Source: Pelagimonas sp.
GTDB lineage: Bacteria; Pseudomonadota; Alphaproteobacteria; Rhodobacterales; Rhodobacteraceae
Assembly: GCA_025210455.1 (NCBI GenBank)
Contig: JAOARQ010000006.1
Span: 1 to 33,450 of the forward strand
Reading direction: 5' to 3'
Length of the DNA: 33,450 nucleotides
Below are positions 17,125 to 25,056 of this stretch, in pieces. How positions within the stretch are numbered: the stretch's first letter is position 1; each line of letters opens with the position of its first letter. A program made the translations under genes and the position numbers. The notes under the pieces are model-generated. The model was given only the letters and a program-made list of their open reading frames with translations. It did no database searches and was not told where the DNA came from.

Positions 17125-17140
17125 TGCATTTATTTATGCA
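17125..17140. promoter_or_regulatory. candidate LysR operator dyad
   Basis: TGCAT-ttattt-ATGCA is a perfect 5-bp inverted repeat with a 6-bp AT-rich spacer in the lysR/amidohydrolase intergenic region, 36 bp before the LysR start. Its size and AT-rich centre fit LysR-type sites. The assignment is by position only. Confidence 0.45.
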
Positions 17141-17213
17141 CATGCGACTTCTATCAAAGCGGTACAAACACAGACGACAGCCAGTTCTGACAGACTAGCA
17201 AGAGGAGAAGCGC

Positions 17214-18299
17214 ATGTTTATCGTCGATTGCGACTGCCACAATTATTGGTGCAGTGCCACTGTTTTGGAACCCTACATGGAGCAAGGACTTTTCAAGGAC
17301 ATGTTTGTCCGCGGAGAGCGTACCGGCCCGCGTGGTGCATTTCCGCACGGCCACCGCCCCTGGTTCCACCCCGAAGGTTTCGCCCGCCACGATGTTAACC
17401 CCATCGAGGAAGACGATAACTATGCCATCATGAGGGAAAAGCACCTCGATAAATACAACATCGACGTTGCGATCCTGACCGGTGACGAGCCGATCGAAGC
17501 CTCCACTCTGGCTAACCCCTATTACGCTAATGCGCTGTGCAAGGCCTACAACGACTACATGATCGACTACTGGCTGCCAAAGGACGACCGTTTCTGGGGC
17601 TCCATCGTGGTGGCACCGCAGGATCCGCATCTAGCCGCGGCCGAAATCCGTCGCGTTGGGGCACATCCGCGCATCGTTCAGGTTCTGGTGAGCCATGGCG
17701 CAGCGCGCCCCTATGGCGACCCGTTCTATCATCCGATCTATGAAGCCTGTGCCGAAATGGGGCTGCCGTTTGCCATGCACCTAGGTGGCCAGGGCGGCAT
17801 CAACGCCACCCCGATCGGGGCCGGACCGTCGACCTTCTTCTGGGAAACCCACGCGATTCTGCCACAGACTGCGATGACCCATATGGCAAGCCTGATCGCC
17901 AATGGCGTGTTCGAGAAATGGCCCTCGCTGAAAGTGGTCGTGATCGAATGCGGTGTTGCCTGGGTTCCGTCGGTGCTGTGGCGTCTGGACGCCAACTATA
18001 AGGCGCTGCGCAAGGAAACCCCGTGGCTGAAGCGATTGCCGTCCGAATACTTCAAGGATCACTTCAAGTTCTCGACCCAGCCACTGGAGCAGCCGGAAAA
18101 CATTCAGCATCTGTGGGCAACCTTGGAAGCAATGGATGGCGAAAACACCTTGATGTTCGCCTCTGACTATCCCCATTGGGACTATGACGACGTCAACAAG
18201 CTGCACGTGCCGCCAGCATGGCGCGAAAAGATCTTCGGCCTCAACGCTCTGGATGTTTACACCCGCTTGCCGCGCCCGGCAGCCCAGGCCGCTGAATAA
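17214..18299 (+). CDS. amidohydrolase-family (PF04909-type) metal-dependent hydrolase or decarboxylase
   Basis: The 361-residue protein belongs to the amidohydrolase_2 group, which contains hydrolases and also decarboxylases such as ACMSD and gamma-resorcylate decarboxylase. The metal-site pattern D5-C-D7-C-H9 (DCDCHNYW) replaces the usual H-x-H, as in many family members. H189 lies in FAMHLGGQ, and D318 in MFASDYPHWDYD at the barrel end. A GAGGAG box precedes ATG 17214. A Rieske ferredoxin gene follows after 12 bp, so the two are probably co-expressed. The substrate is unknown; the pairing with a ferredoxin and a reductase suggests the enzyme processes the product of, or a substrate for, an oxygenase. 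Confidence 0.85.
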   Translation: MFIVDCDCHNYWCSATVLEPYMEQGLFKDMFVRGERTGPRGAFPHGHRPWFHPEGFARHDVNPIEEDDNYAIMREKHLDKYNIDVAILTGDEPIEASTLANPYYANALCKAYNDYMIDYWLPKDDRFWGSIVVAPQDPHLAAAEIRRVGAHPRIVQVLVSHGAARPYGDPFYHPIYEACAEMGLPFAMHLGGQGGINATPIGAGPSTFFWETHAILPQTAMTHMASLIANGVFEKWPSLKVVVIECGVAWVPSVLWRLDANYKALRKETPWLKRLPSEYFKDHFKFSTQPLEQPENIQHLWATLEAMDGENTLMFASDYPHWDYDDVNKLHVPPAWREKIFGLNALDVYTRLPRPAAQAAE

Positions 18300-18311
18300 G
18301 GAGTTCCGAAC

Positions 18312-18665
18312 ATGACAACTAAGCATTTTGCATGCAAGGCAGACGAAGTCCCGCAGGATGCGGCCAAGATTATCACCGTTTCAAACATGCCGATTGGTGT
18401 GTTCAAGCTGGATGACGGCTATCACGCGCTGCTGAACATCTGCCCCCACAAGGGCGCTGCGCTGTGCGAAGGCCCGGTTTGCGGCACCACCAAACAGACC
18501 GATCAGACCGAGTTTATCTATGACCGCGCGGGCGAGATTGTCCGCTGCGCCTGGCACGGCTGGGAATTCGACATCCGCTCGGGCGAATTCCTCGTGGACT
18601 CCTCGGTCAAGACCCGCCGCTTCGACGTTTCTGTCGAAGGTAGCGATCTTTACATCCATATTTAA
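18312..18665 (+). CDS. Rieske 2Fe-2S ferredoxin
   Basis: A complete 117-residue stand-alone Rieske protein. The cluster ligands are C44 and H46 (CPHKGA) and C79 and H82 (CAWHGWEF), the C-x-H / C-x2-H pattern. The 32-residue insert between the two boxes is longer than in most bacterial Rieske ferredoxins and contains C52 and C57, which are not expected ligands. It would carry electrons to an oxygenase. It sits directly after the amidohydrolase with an AAGGAG ribosome site, and upstream of the damaged aldehyde dehydrogenase. The natural reductase could be the one at 15073, although that enzyme has its own 2Fe-2S domain. Confidence 0.9.
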   Translation: MTTKHFACKADEVPQDAAKIITVSNMPIGVFKLDDGYHALLNICPHKGAALCEGPVCGTTKQTDQTEFIYDRAGEIVRCAWHGWEFDIRSGEFLVDSSVKTRRFDVSVEGSDLYIHI

Positions 18666-18682
18666 AATTTCGGAGCGCCAGT

Positions 18683-19952
18683 ATGTCGCAATACCCCTGC
18701 CAGCCCAAAGCCTCGCACTATATTGGAGGCGTATATCGGGATGATGCCGCTGGCGCTCCGTTTGATTGTATAAACCCCGCTACAGGCGAAGTTATCGCCC
18801 GTTTGAATAACGCCTCGTCAGCTATCATCGAACGGGCGGTCACCTGCGAACGCGAGGCGCTGATCGTCTGAGCCGCAACGCCTCCGGCGGAACGGGGCCG
18901 GGTTCTGCGCCGCTGATCTGATCCGTGAACGCGACGAAGAGCTGTCGGTTCTAGAAACCCAGAGCACCGGCAAACCGCTGTCAGAAACCCGCGTGGCTGA
19001 CGCCGCCAGCGGGGCGGACAATCTGGAATATTTCGGTTGTCAGGCCGCAACCCTGACAGCTGATCATATCCCGCTTGGCGGGGATTGGGCCTATACTCAG
19101 CGCGAACCGCTGGGTGTTTGTCTGGGCATCGGCGCTTGGAATTACCCCATTCAGATTGCTTGCTGGAAAGCTGCGCCTGCACTGGCCTGCAGCAATGCAA
19201 TGATCTTCAGACCGTCCGAAATCACACCGCTCACGGCCTTGAAGCTGGCGGAAATTCTGACCGAGGCTGGCGTCCCTGCAGGCCTGTTCAACGTCGTGCA
19301 AGGCCAGCGTGAAACCGGAGCCGCACTGACCGGCCATCCAGAGATTGCCAAAGTATCGCTGACGGGTTCAGTACCAACCGGGCGCGCGATGGCTGCGGTT
19401 GCGGTCGGGCAGATGAAACACATCACGATGGAGCTGTCGGGAAAGTCCCCTTTGTTGGTATTCGACGATGCTGACATCGACAGCGCAATCTCGGGTGCCA
19501 TTCTCGGCAACTTCTATTCCACCGGACAGGTTTGCTCTAACGCAACCCGTGTCACTGCGCCGTTGCCCGATGGCAAGGCCTGGATTAGCCCCGTGGTTTT
19601 TGCCGATGTGACAGATGACATGACAATCGCCCGAGAGGAAATGTTTGGGCCAGTCATGTCAGTATTGGATTTCGATACCAAAGAGGAAGCCATCGCATGG
19701 GCCAATGGCACGGAATTCGGGCTGGCCGCCGGAGTATTTACCCAAGATCTGGCCCGCAGCCACAGAGTTGTATCAAAGCTTAAGGCAAGTACCTGCTGGA
19801 TCAATGCGTATAACCTGACGCCCGTGGAAATGCCGTTCGGCGGCGTTGGCCAATCTGGTATCGGGCGCGAGAATTCTCGTGCAGCCATCGAGCATTTCAG
19901 CCAGCTAAAGGCTGTCTATGTCTCGATGTCTCCCTTTAGAAACGACTATTGA
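18683..19952 (+). pseudogene. betB: betaine-aldehyde-dehydrogenase-like gene with several lesions
   Basis: The gene encodes an aldehyde dehydrogenase of the BetB/GbsA type. The N-terminus (HYIGGVYRDDAAGAPFDCIN, PATGEVIARL) reads to a TGA at 18869-18871, where family members have Trp ([11 protein letters not shown]). About 45 bp further on the frame changes: RVLRR is followed by [20 protein letters not shown] in another frame. The main body then stays open to 19952 with [20 protein letters not shown], the general-base Glu in [11 protein letters not shown], and the catalytic Cys in [12 protein letters not shown]. Between ATRV and the [10 protein letters not shown] strand the usual segment of about 80-90 residues is missing, an in-frame deletion. 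Three independent lesions show it is not functional. Confidence 0.88.
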
Positions 19953-20616
19953 ACCGAGGTGCTGATGCTGGCCAGGCTGTACAAAGCCGCCTTCGGGCCG
20001 CACTCTCCTCTGATGGCAAAGGTCCGACCGCACTGGCAATGAATGCCGCAAATGTAAGGAACTGTTCTCGGGACATATTGTTCATTCCTTCAGTCGAGCG
20101 GTGGCCTTAATCTCTAGCAACGCTGCCAGATCTGCCAGATTGAATTGCCCCCCCTGAGCGCCGTCCAGTTTGGAAACGGAGCCGATGGAAACACCTTCTG
20201 TTTGGCGGCGGCAAAAGTGTCAAAATACGCTTAGATGGCCGGGTTAGCCGGTTCATCTGGTTACGGCAATTTAATTCCCAGCGTGTTGATGGGGTGGATC
20301 ACCACTGAATCGTTCCCTCTCTGATGTCCAGATTTTGCAGATGTGTCCTGCTTGCGATTGGTGAACTGGATGCCGCCGCCCTCTGAGATTGAACCATGAA
20401 TGAATGGCACCCGCTGGGCAAGGGCGGATCGGAGATTTTGGGCGTCAGGTCGGTTGCCGCCATGTATAGGGCGTCTGGATTGCGGCGTTGCTGCGCGCCA
20501 TGTTGATGAAGTCTGCTGTCGCTTTGGTCTCAATCAATGGCGCGCACGCGAGGGGGCTTCGGTTCGAACAGGGTGTCCATCCCCCCATCCTTCGAGCGCC
20601 ACTTGTAAAAGCCCGC
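19953..20616. other. 664-bp region with no supported gene
   Basis: Both strands have only short, unrelated open frames. One minus-strand reading around 20400-20560 (IETKATADFINMARSNAAIQ, then in another frame ALYMAATDLTPKISDPPLPS) has a coding look and could be a frameshifted remnant of a gene once downstream of the GH4 gene. I cannot name its family. No terminator hairpin with a T-run was seen after either flanking gene. Confidence 0.4.
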
Positions 20617-21927
20617 TCAAGACGTGCTGGTTTTGCCATACATTTGTGCGTCATGTCGGGCTAACAATGCTTCCGACAGATCCCAGACTTCGTCAAGCGT
20701 TAGCTCTGCCCCAGAATGCGGGTCCAGAGCGATTGCCCGCCGCAGTTGTTCGGGATTGTTGGAGGCAATAGCATCGACGGCGCAAATCTGGGGCGCAATA
20801 TTGGTCATAATCAAAGCGGCCAGATGGGGCGGCAGTTCGCCGAAATGGAGCGGCGTCAGACCGGTTGCATCTGCAACACACGGAACTTCGACGCAGCAAC
20901 CTTCAGGTAGGTTCGGGATGTAGCCCTTATTCGCTACATTGCCGTAGATGACTTTGGGCACACCTGTGACCATGCCCTCGATGATGTCAGCTGCATACTC
21001 CTCGGAACGCACCACATCAAATTGTGTTGCGGACTGGATATCTTGTTCCATGCTGGCCCATCTTTTGATCTGCTCCTCGCAACGGCGTGGATATTCATTT
21101 AGCGGGATCGCGAATTTCTCAATCAGATCAGGGCGATCCCTTTTGATGAACCACGGTACATATTCGGCAAAATGCTCTGAGGATTCCGTGACGAAATAGT
21201 CAAAGCGTTTCAGGATCTCATAGCGCACCAGTTCATCTTCGGGTGGTGTTACCTGGTGCAGACGTGGATATAGGTCACTATAATGACCGTCCGCCTCGCG
21301 TTTCTCGAAACGGGTATAAAAGGCCATATGGTTGATCCCTCCGCAACTGTAGCGGATGTCACGGATGTTTTCGCCCAAATGGTCGGCCAACATCTGAGAT
21401 GTCTTTTGCACTGAGTGGCAAAGACCGACGACCTGCACCTCTGGCACTAACCTATTGAGAACCCAGCAATTGATCGCCATCGGGTTGACATATTGCAGCA
21501 TCAAAGCACCGGGGCATAGCCGAGCCATGTCACGGGCGATATCCACAAGGACTGGTGCTGTCCGCCAGGCCCGCAAAATCCCTCCAACTCCCAGCGTATC
21601 GCCAATGGTCTGACGCAGGCCCATGGCATCAGGGATTTCAAAGTCGATCACAGTGGCCGGGCGATAGCCACCAACCTGTATCAGAACGATCACAAAGTCG
21701 GCCCCTTCAAGGGCTTCGCTGCGGTCTTGAGTGGCCAGGATGCTGGCATCACGCGAGGTTGACCGCGCCAGAACCTGTGCCATCCGCTTTGACGTTTCCA
21801 GTCGCGCCGGGTCAATATCCATCAACCGGATATCAATTTTTCCCGGCACCGACGACAAAAAGATGTCGCCCAACAAGGATTTAACAAAGACGGTGCTGCC
21901 GGCGCCAATGATTGCAATTTTTGTCAT
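20617..21927 (-). CDS. melA: GH4-family glycosidase, MelA-like alpha-galactosidase
   Basis: The 436-residue protein is a family 4 glycoside hydrolase, which uses NAD+ and a divalent metal (Mn2+) and works by oxidation and elimination. Motifs are the Rossmann start KIAIIGAGSTVF (3-14), QYVNPM (145-150), the metal ligands C170 (GLCHSV) and H200 (GGINHMAFY), and the C-terminal NLPEGCCVEVPCVAD. These match MelA-type alpha-galactosidases more than the phospho-beta-glucosidases, but alpha-glucuronidase or galacturonidase specificity is possible. ATG 21927 is chosen for the GGAAGAAG box just upstream; the frame extends eight codons further. It is the last gene of the transport operon, 16 bp after the sulfatase, and should act in the cytoplasm. 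Confidence 0.88.
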   Translation of the reverse strand: MTKIAIIGAGSTVFVKSLLGDIFLSSVPGKIDIRLMDIDPARLETSKRMAQVLARSTSRDASILATQDRSEALEGADFVIVLIQVGGYRPATVIDFEIPDAMGLRQTIGDTLGVGGILRAWRTAPVLVDIARDMARLCPGALMLQYVNPMAINCWVLNRLVPEVQVVGLCHSVQKTSQMLADHLGENIRDIRYSCGGINHMAFYTRFEKREADGHYSDLYPRLHQVTPPEDELVRYEILKRFDYFVTESSEHFAEYVPWFIKRDRPDLIEKFAIPLNEYPRRCEEQIKRWASMEQDIQSATQFDVVRSEEYAADIIEGMVTGVPKVIYGNVANKGYIPNLPEGCCVEVPCVADATGLTPLHFGELPPHLAALIMTNIAPQICAVDAIASNNPEQLRRAIALDPHSGAELTLDEVWDLSEALLARHDAQMYGKTSTS

Positions 21928-21943
21928 TCTTCTTCCTACGATA

Positions 21944-23422
21944 CTATACAAGTGGGTCGAGGCTGCGGTCGCGGTGCCTGATCATTACTTGCAGTTGCAG
22001 ATCAAGATAGCGACGCTCAATCGCGGCATATGCGGGTTCACTGGCCACGTTGCGCAACTCGCCTGGGTCTGCTGTCAGATCCACGAGAACAGGCGGAAGG
22101 CCCGGCATATAGACATGCTTGAACTGTCTATCTCGGTAGACTGACATCATCCGGTCCTGCATGGACAACCCATGCGCCTTGGCGAGGCTTTGGAAACTAC
22201 GGAAGTAGAATTCCCATGTGATGGACTGACGCCAGTCGGCAGGCGTCTTGCCGCGCGCCAGTGGTAGAAGAGATCGGCCATCCAGATGGCCGGGACACTC
22301 TGCCCCCAACCAATCAAGTAGTGTAGGTACGATATCGACTGAACCAGTGAAGTCAGCCACACGCCGTGTTTCGGCCTCACCAGGAAGCCGTAGAATCAGA
22401 GGAATTTTGACGCTTTGGTCATGCCAGGCAGCCTGATTGCAAAGGTAATGGTCGAACATCACTTCGGAATGATCGCTGGAAAATAGGATGAGCGTATCCT
22501 CCCATTGTCCCATCGCCTTTATCTGTTCAAAGACGCGCCCGACATGGGCGTCAAGTTCAGCCATGAGCGCCAGATGGATAGCTCGGATTGAGCGCCAGTC
22601 GACTTCGGCCACATCTGCCACTCGGCCCGACAGGCCCGGCGCGCATTTATCGCTTGCGTCTCCGTCCCCCAGAAGCGCGGCCATGTATGGGTGCTGGGCC
22701 GCCGCCGCCTCGGGCGTTTCGGCGCGGATTGGGGCGCAGAGCGATGCCGGATCAACAGCGCTGTTCCAAGGCTCTGGCGCAATGGTCGGGTTATGTGGGC
22801 GCAGAAAGTTCAGCATGGCGCACCAGCCGGGTGGCTGTGCGCTATGCCAGTCCAAAAGCCGGTCTGTCAGAAAAGCGGTGTCGCTGTCCTCGGCTCGGTA
22901 TTTTGCCGGGTGCCCCGCCGCACCGCCCGTGGCATTGGGCCGGGTCAGATCGGGATCATAGATATCATCACTGTTGGTAAACGGTACACCCCGCGCCCGC
23001 AGATGCGCCATCCATTCTGCGGGATTGTCTTCGGGTTGGTGGCAGCCGATGTCACACCCGGGCAGCGGCTGATAACCAGACAGCTGCGGATCGCCCGGTG
23101 CAAGCTGACGAGGATCAAGGGTGGTATCCGTGTAACCAAAAAGCGTAGGCGCGTAGTCGAACTTACGCAGGTACTGTGCAATCGTCACATGGCGCGTATC
23201 GAGCGGCATCCGATTGGCCATCACCCCGTGGGTTTGAGGCATTAGCCCGGTATAGTGGCAGGCTCGTGAGGGCGCGCAGGGGATGGCCTGTGCATAGTGG
23301 GCGTCAAAGCTAACCGCTTCAGCCGCCAGCGCATCGAGGTTTGGCGTGTAAGAGACTGGCGCGCCGAATTGGTCGGGCCGCCATTGATCGGCATAGATGA
23401 TGAGGATGTTCTTTTTGGTCAT
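21944..23422 (-). CDS. sulfatase (alkaline-phosphatase superfamily, phosphonate-monoester-hydrolase-like)
   Basis: The 492-residue protein has the formylglycine motif C49-A-P-S-R53 within AIPCAPSRACHYTGLMP, the metal residue D12 (YADQWRPD), and SSDHSEVMFDHYL near the C-terminal metal site. Overall it follows the Rhizobium phosphonate monoester hydrolase layout (PLDTRHVTIAQYLR, GYTDTTLDPRQ, APIRAETPEAAAAQHPYMAA), but the box is C-x-P-S-R as in true sulfatases. There is no signal peptide, so it is cytoplasmic and needs a formylglycine-generating enzyme or anSME that is not in the window. Its ATG overlaps the ATPase stop (ATGA), showing tight coupling to transport. It probably removes a sulfate (or phosphonate/phosphodiester) group from the imported substrate before the GH4 step. 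Confidence 0.88.
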   Translation of the reverse strand: MTKKNILIIYADQWRPDQFGAPVSYTPNLDALAAEAVSFDAHYAQAIPCAPSRACHYTGLMPQTHGVMANRMPLDTRHVTIAQYLRKFDYAPTLFGYTDTTLDPRQLAPGDPQLSGYQPLPGCDIGCHQPEDNPAEWMAHLRARGVPFTNSDDIYDPDLTRPNATGGAAGHPAKYRAEDSDTAFLTDRLLDWHSAQPPGWCAMLNFLRPHNPTIAPEPWNSAVDPASLCAPIRAETPEAAAAQHPYMAALLGDGDASDKCAPGLSGRVADVAEVDWRSIRAIHLALMAELDAHVGRVFEQIKAMGQWEDTLILFSSDHSEVMFDHYLCNQAAWHDQSVKIPLILRLPGEAETRRVADFTGSVDIVPTLLDWLGAECPGHLDGRSLLPLARGKTPADWRQSITWEFYFRSFQSLAKAHGLSMQDRMMSVYRDRQFKHVYMPGLPPVLVDLTADPGELRNVASEPAYAAIERRYLDLQLQVMIRHRDRSLDPLV

Positions 23423-25050
23423 ACTGCAACGCTTTCTGGCTCGATACGCGGGACCGCCGCCAAAAGCTCCTGAGTGTAGGTTGATTGTGGGGTCCCGAAT
23501 ACCTGGTTCGTAGGGCCTTGTTCGACAATCTGCCCGCGCTGCATGACCACGATCCTGTCGCAAAGCTGCGAGGCCACAGCGAGGTCATGGGTAATCAGAA
23601 GGAAACTCAGTCCCATGTCGCGACGCAGGGCTTTCAGAAGCTCAATGATCCGTGCCTGGGTTGAGACGTCGAGCGCGGACATCGGTTCATCACAGATTAC
23701 AAGTTCGGGCTGTGTCACCAAAGCACGCGCAATGGCGATACGTTGCCGCTGGCCTCCGCTGAAACTGTGCGGGAAACGCGGCAGAGCCCCCGCGTCCAGT
23801 CCGCATTGTTCCAGAGTTTGCCGCGCTGTCTCAACGGCTTCGGCACCTGTCGAAATGCCGTGGTTGATCAGGGGTTCGGTCAGCGTCTGCTCAACACTCA
23901 ACCAAGGATTGAGCGAGGCATAAGGGTTCTGAAACACCATTTGGGCTTTACGCCAGAAGCAGAACTGTTCAGTCGCTGTCAGCCGCAGTGTGTCAAAGGG
24001 CTCGGCCGTACTGGGGTAGAACATAGCCTGCCCGCGTTGCGCCCGTGCCAGCCCTAGGATGGCCCGCGCAAGCGTGGTTTTGCCCGACCCACTTTCGCCT
24101 ACCAGCCCCACGATTTCGCCACGCGCCATCTCCATGTAGACGTCCGAAAGTACGATCTTGGCCGGTTTCGGTCGACCAAAGAGCGGCTGGGTGCCTCCGT
24201 AGGACAGCGACAGGTTGCGCAGCTTCAGTATCGGAGCGCTGTGGGGAGCGCTCGGTTCGGGGATGTCAAGGCGCGGCAGCGCGCGCAGCAAGTCCTTGGT
24301 ATAGCTGTGATGCGGCGTGCGCAGGACCGAACGCGCCGGGCCCTGTTCGATCACCTTGCCGTGTTGCATCACGGCTACCCTGTCGGCGACTTGCTGTGCT
24401 ACGGCTAGGTCGTGGGTGATGAAGAGCATGGCAGACCCGGCGTTTTCCTGCACTCTTTTCAGCAGGCGCAGCACCTGGGCCTGGACTGTGACATCCAGTG
24501 CCGTCGTCGGTTCATCCGCCAAAATAAGAGCCGGTTCGCAGGCGATGCAGCGCGCGATCATCGCCCGTTGCAGCATGCCGCCCGAAAACTCGAAAGGGTA
24601 GCGGCGCACCACGTCCCTTGCATTTGGCACGTCCAGTTCATCCAGCAGATCGGCGGCGCGCGCCCGGGCCGCAGCGCGCGACAGCCCTTTGTGCCGGACC
24701 AACGACTCGCCCACCTGGTCTCCCACGGTCTTGACCTGTGAAAACGCGCTCATTGGTTCTTGGAAGATCATCCCGATATGGCGGCCCCGAATACCAGTCC
24801 ACTCCTTCTCTTTCAGCGCGGTCAGGGTCATTTGTTGCTCTGGCAAGCTCAGCTTGATCCGACCAGAGGAGCGCTGTAAATTACTGGGCAAGAGTCCCAT
24901 AACAGACAGGGCAGACAGGCTTTTGCCTGAACCGCTTTCGCCCACCAGCGCAAGCGTTTCCCCCGGTGCAATCTCAAGCGAGACGTGGTCGACCAGAGGC
25001 TTGGCTTGGGCAGCGATACACAGATCTTGGATACTAAGCAAAGGGTTCAT
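23419..25050 (-). CDS. ABC transporter ATPase, two fused ATP-binding domains (DppD-DppF type)
   Basis: The 543-residue protein carries two complete ABC ATPases. The first has Walker A GESGSGKS (37-44), signature FSGGMLQR and Walker B LILADEPTTALD. The second has GESGSGKTT, SFSGGQRQR and LVICDEPMSALD. Each is followed by the oligopeptide-type C-terminal tail with H(S/T)YT (HHSYTKDLLRALP and QSTYTQELLAAVP). Fused ATPases of this kind energise oligopeptide-family importers, including alpha-galactoside (Agp) transporters. It follows the second permease by 6 bp and overlaps the sulfatase start. Confidence 0.93.
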   Translation of the reverse strand: MNPLLSIQDLCIAAQAKPLVDHVSLEIAPGETLALVGESGSGKSLSALSVMGLLPSNLQRSSGRIKLSLPEQQMTLTALKEKEWTGIRGRHIGMIFQEPMSAFSQVKTVGDQVGESLVRHKGLSRAAARARAADLLDELDVPNARDVVRRYPFEFSGGMLQRAMIARCIACEPALILADEPTTALDVTVQAQVLRLLKRVQENAGSAMLFITHDLAVAQQVADRVAVMQHGKVIEQGPARSVLRTPHHSYTKDLLRALPRLDIPEPSAPHSAPILKLRNLSLSYGGTQPLFGRPKPAKIVLSDVYMEMARGEIVGLVGESGSGKTTLARAILGLARAQRGQAMFYPSTAEPFDTLRLTATEQFCFWRKAQMVFQNPYASLNPWLSVEQTLTEPLINHGISTGAEAVETARQTLEQCGLDAGALPRFPHSFSGGQRQRIAIARALVTQPELVICDEPMSALDVSTQARIIELLKALRRDMGLSFLLITHDLAVASQLCDRIVVMQRGQIVEQGPTNQVFGTPQSTYTQELLAAVPRIEPESVAV

Positions 25051-25056
25051 GATGTC

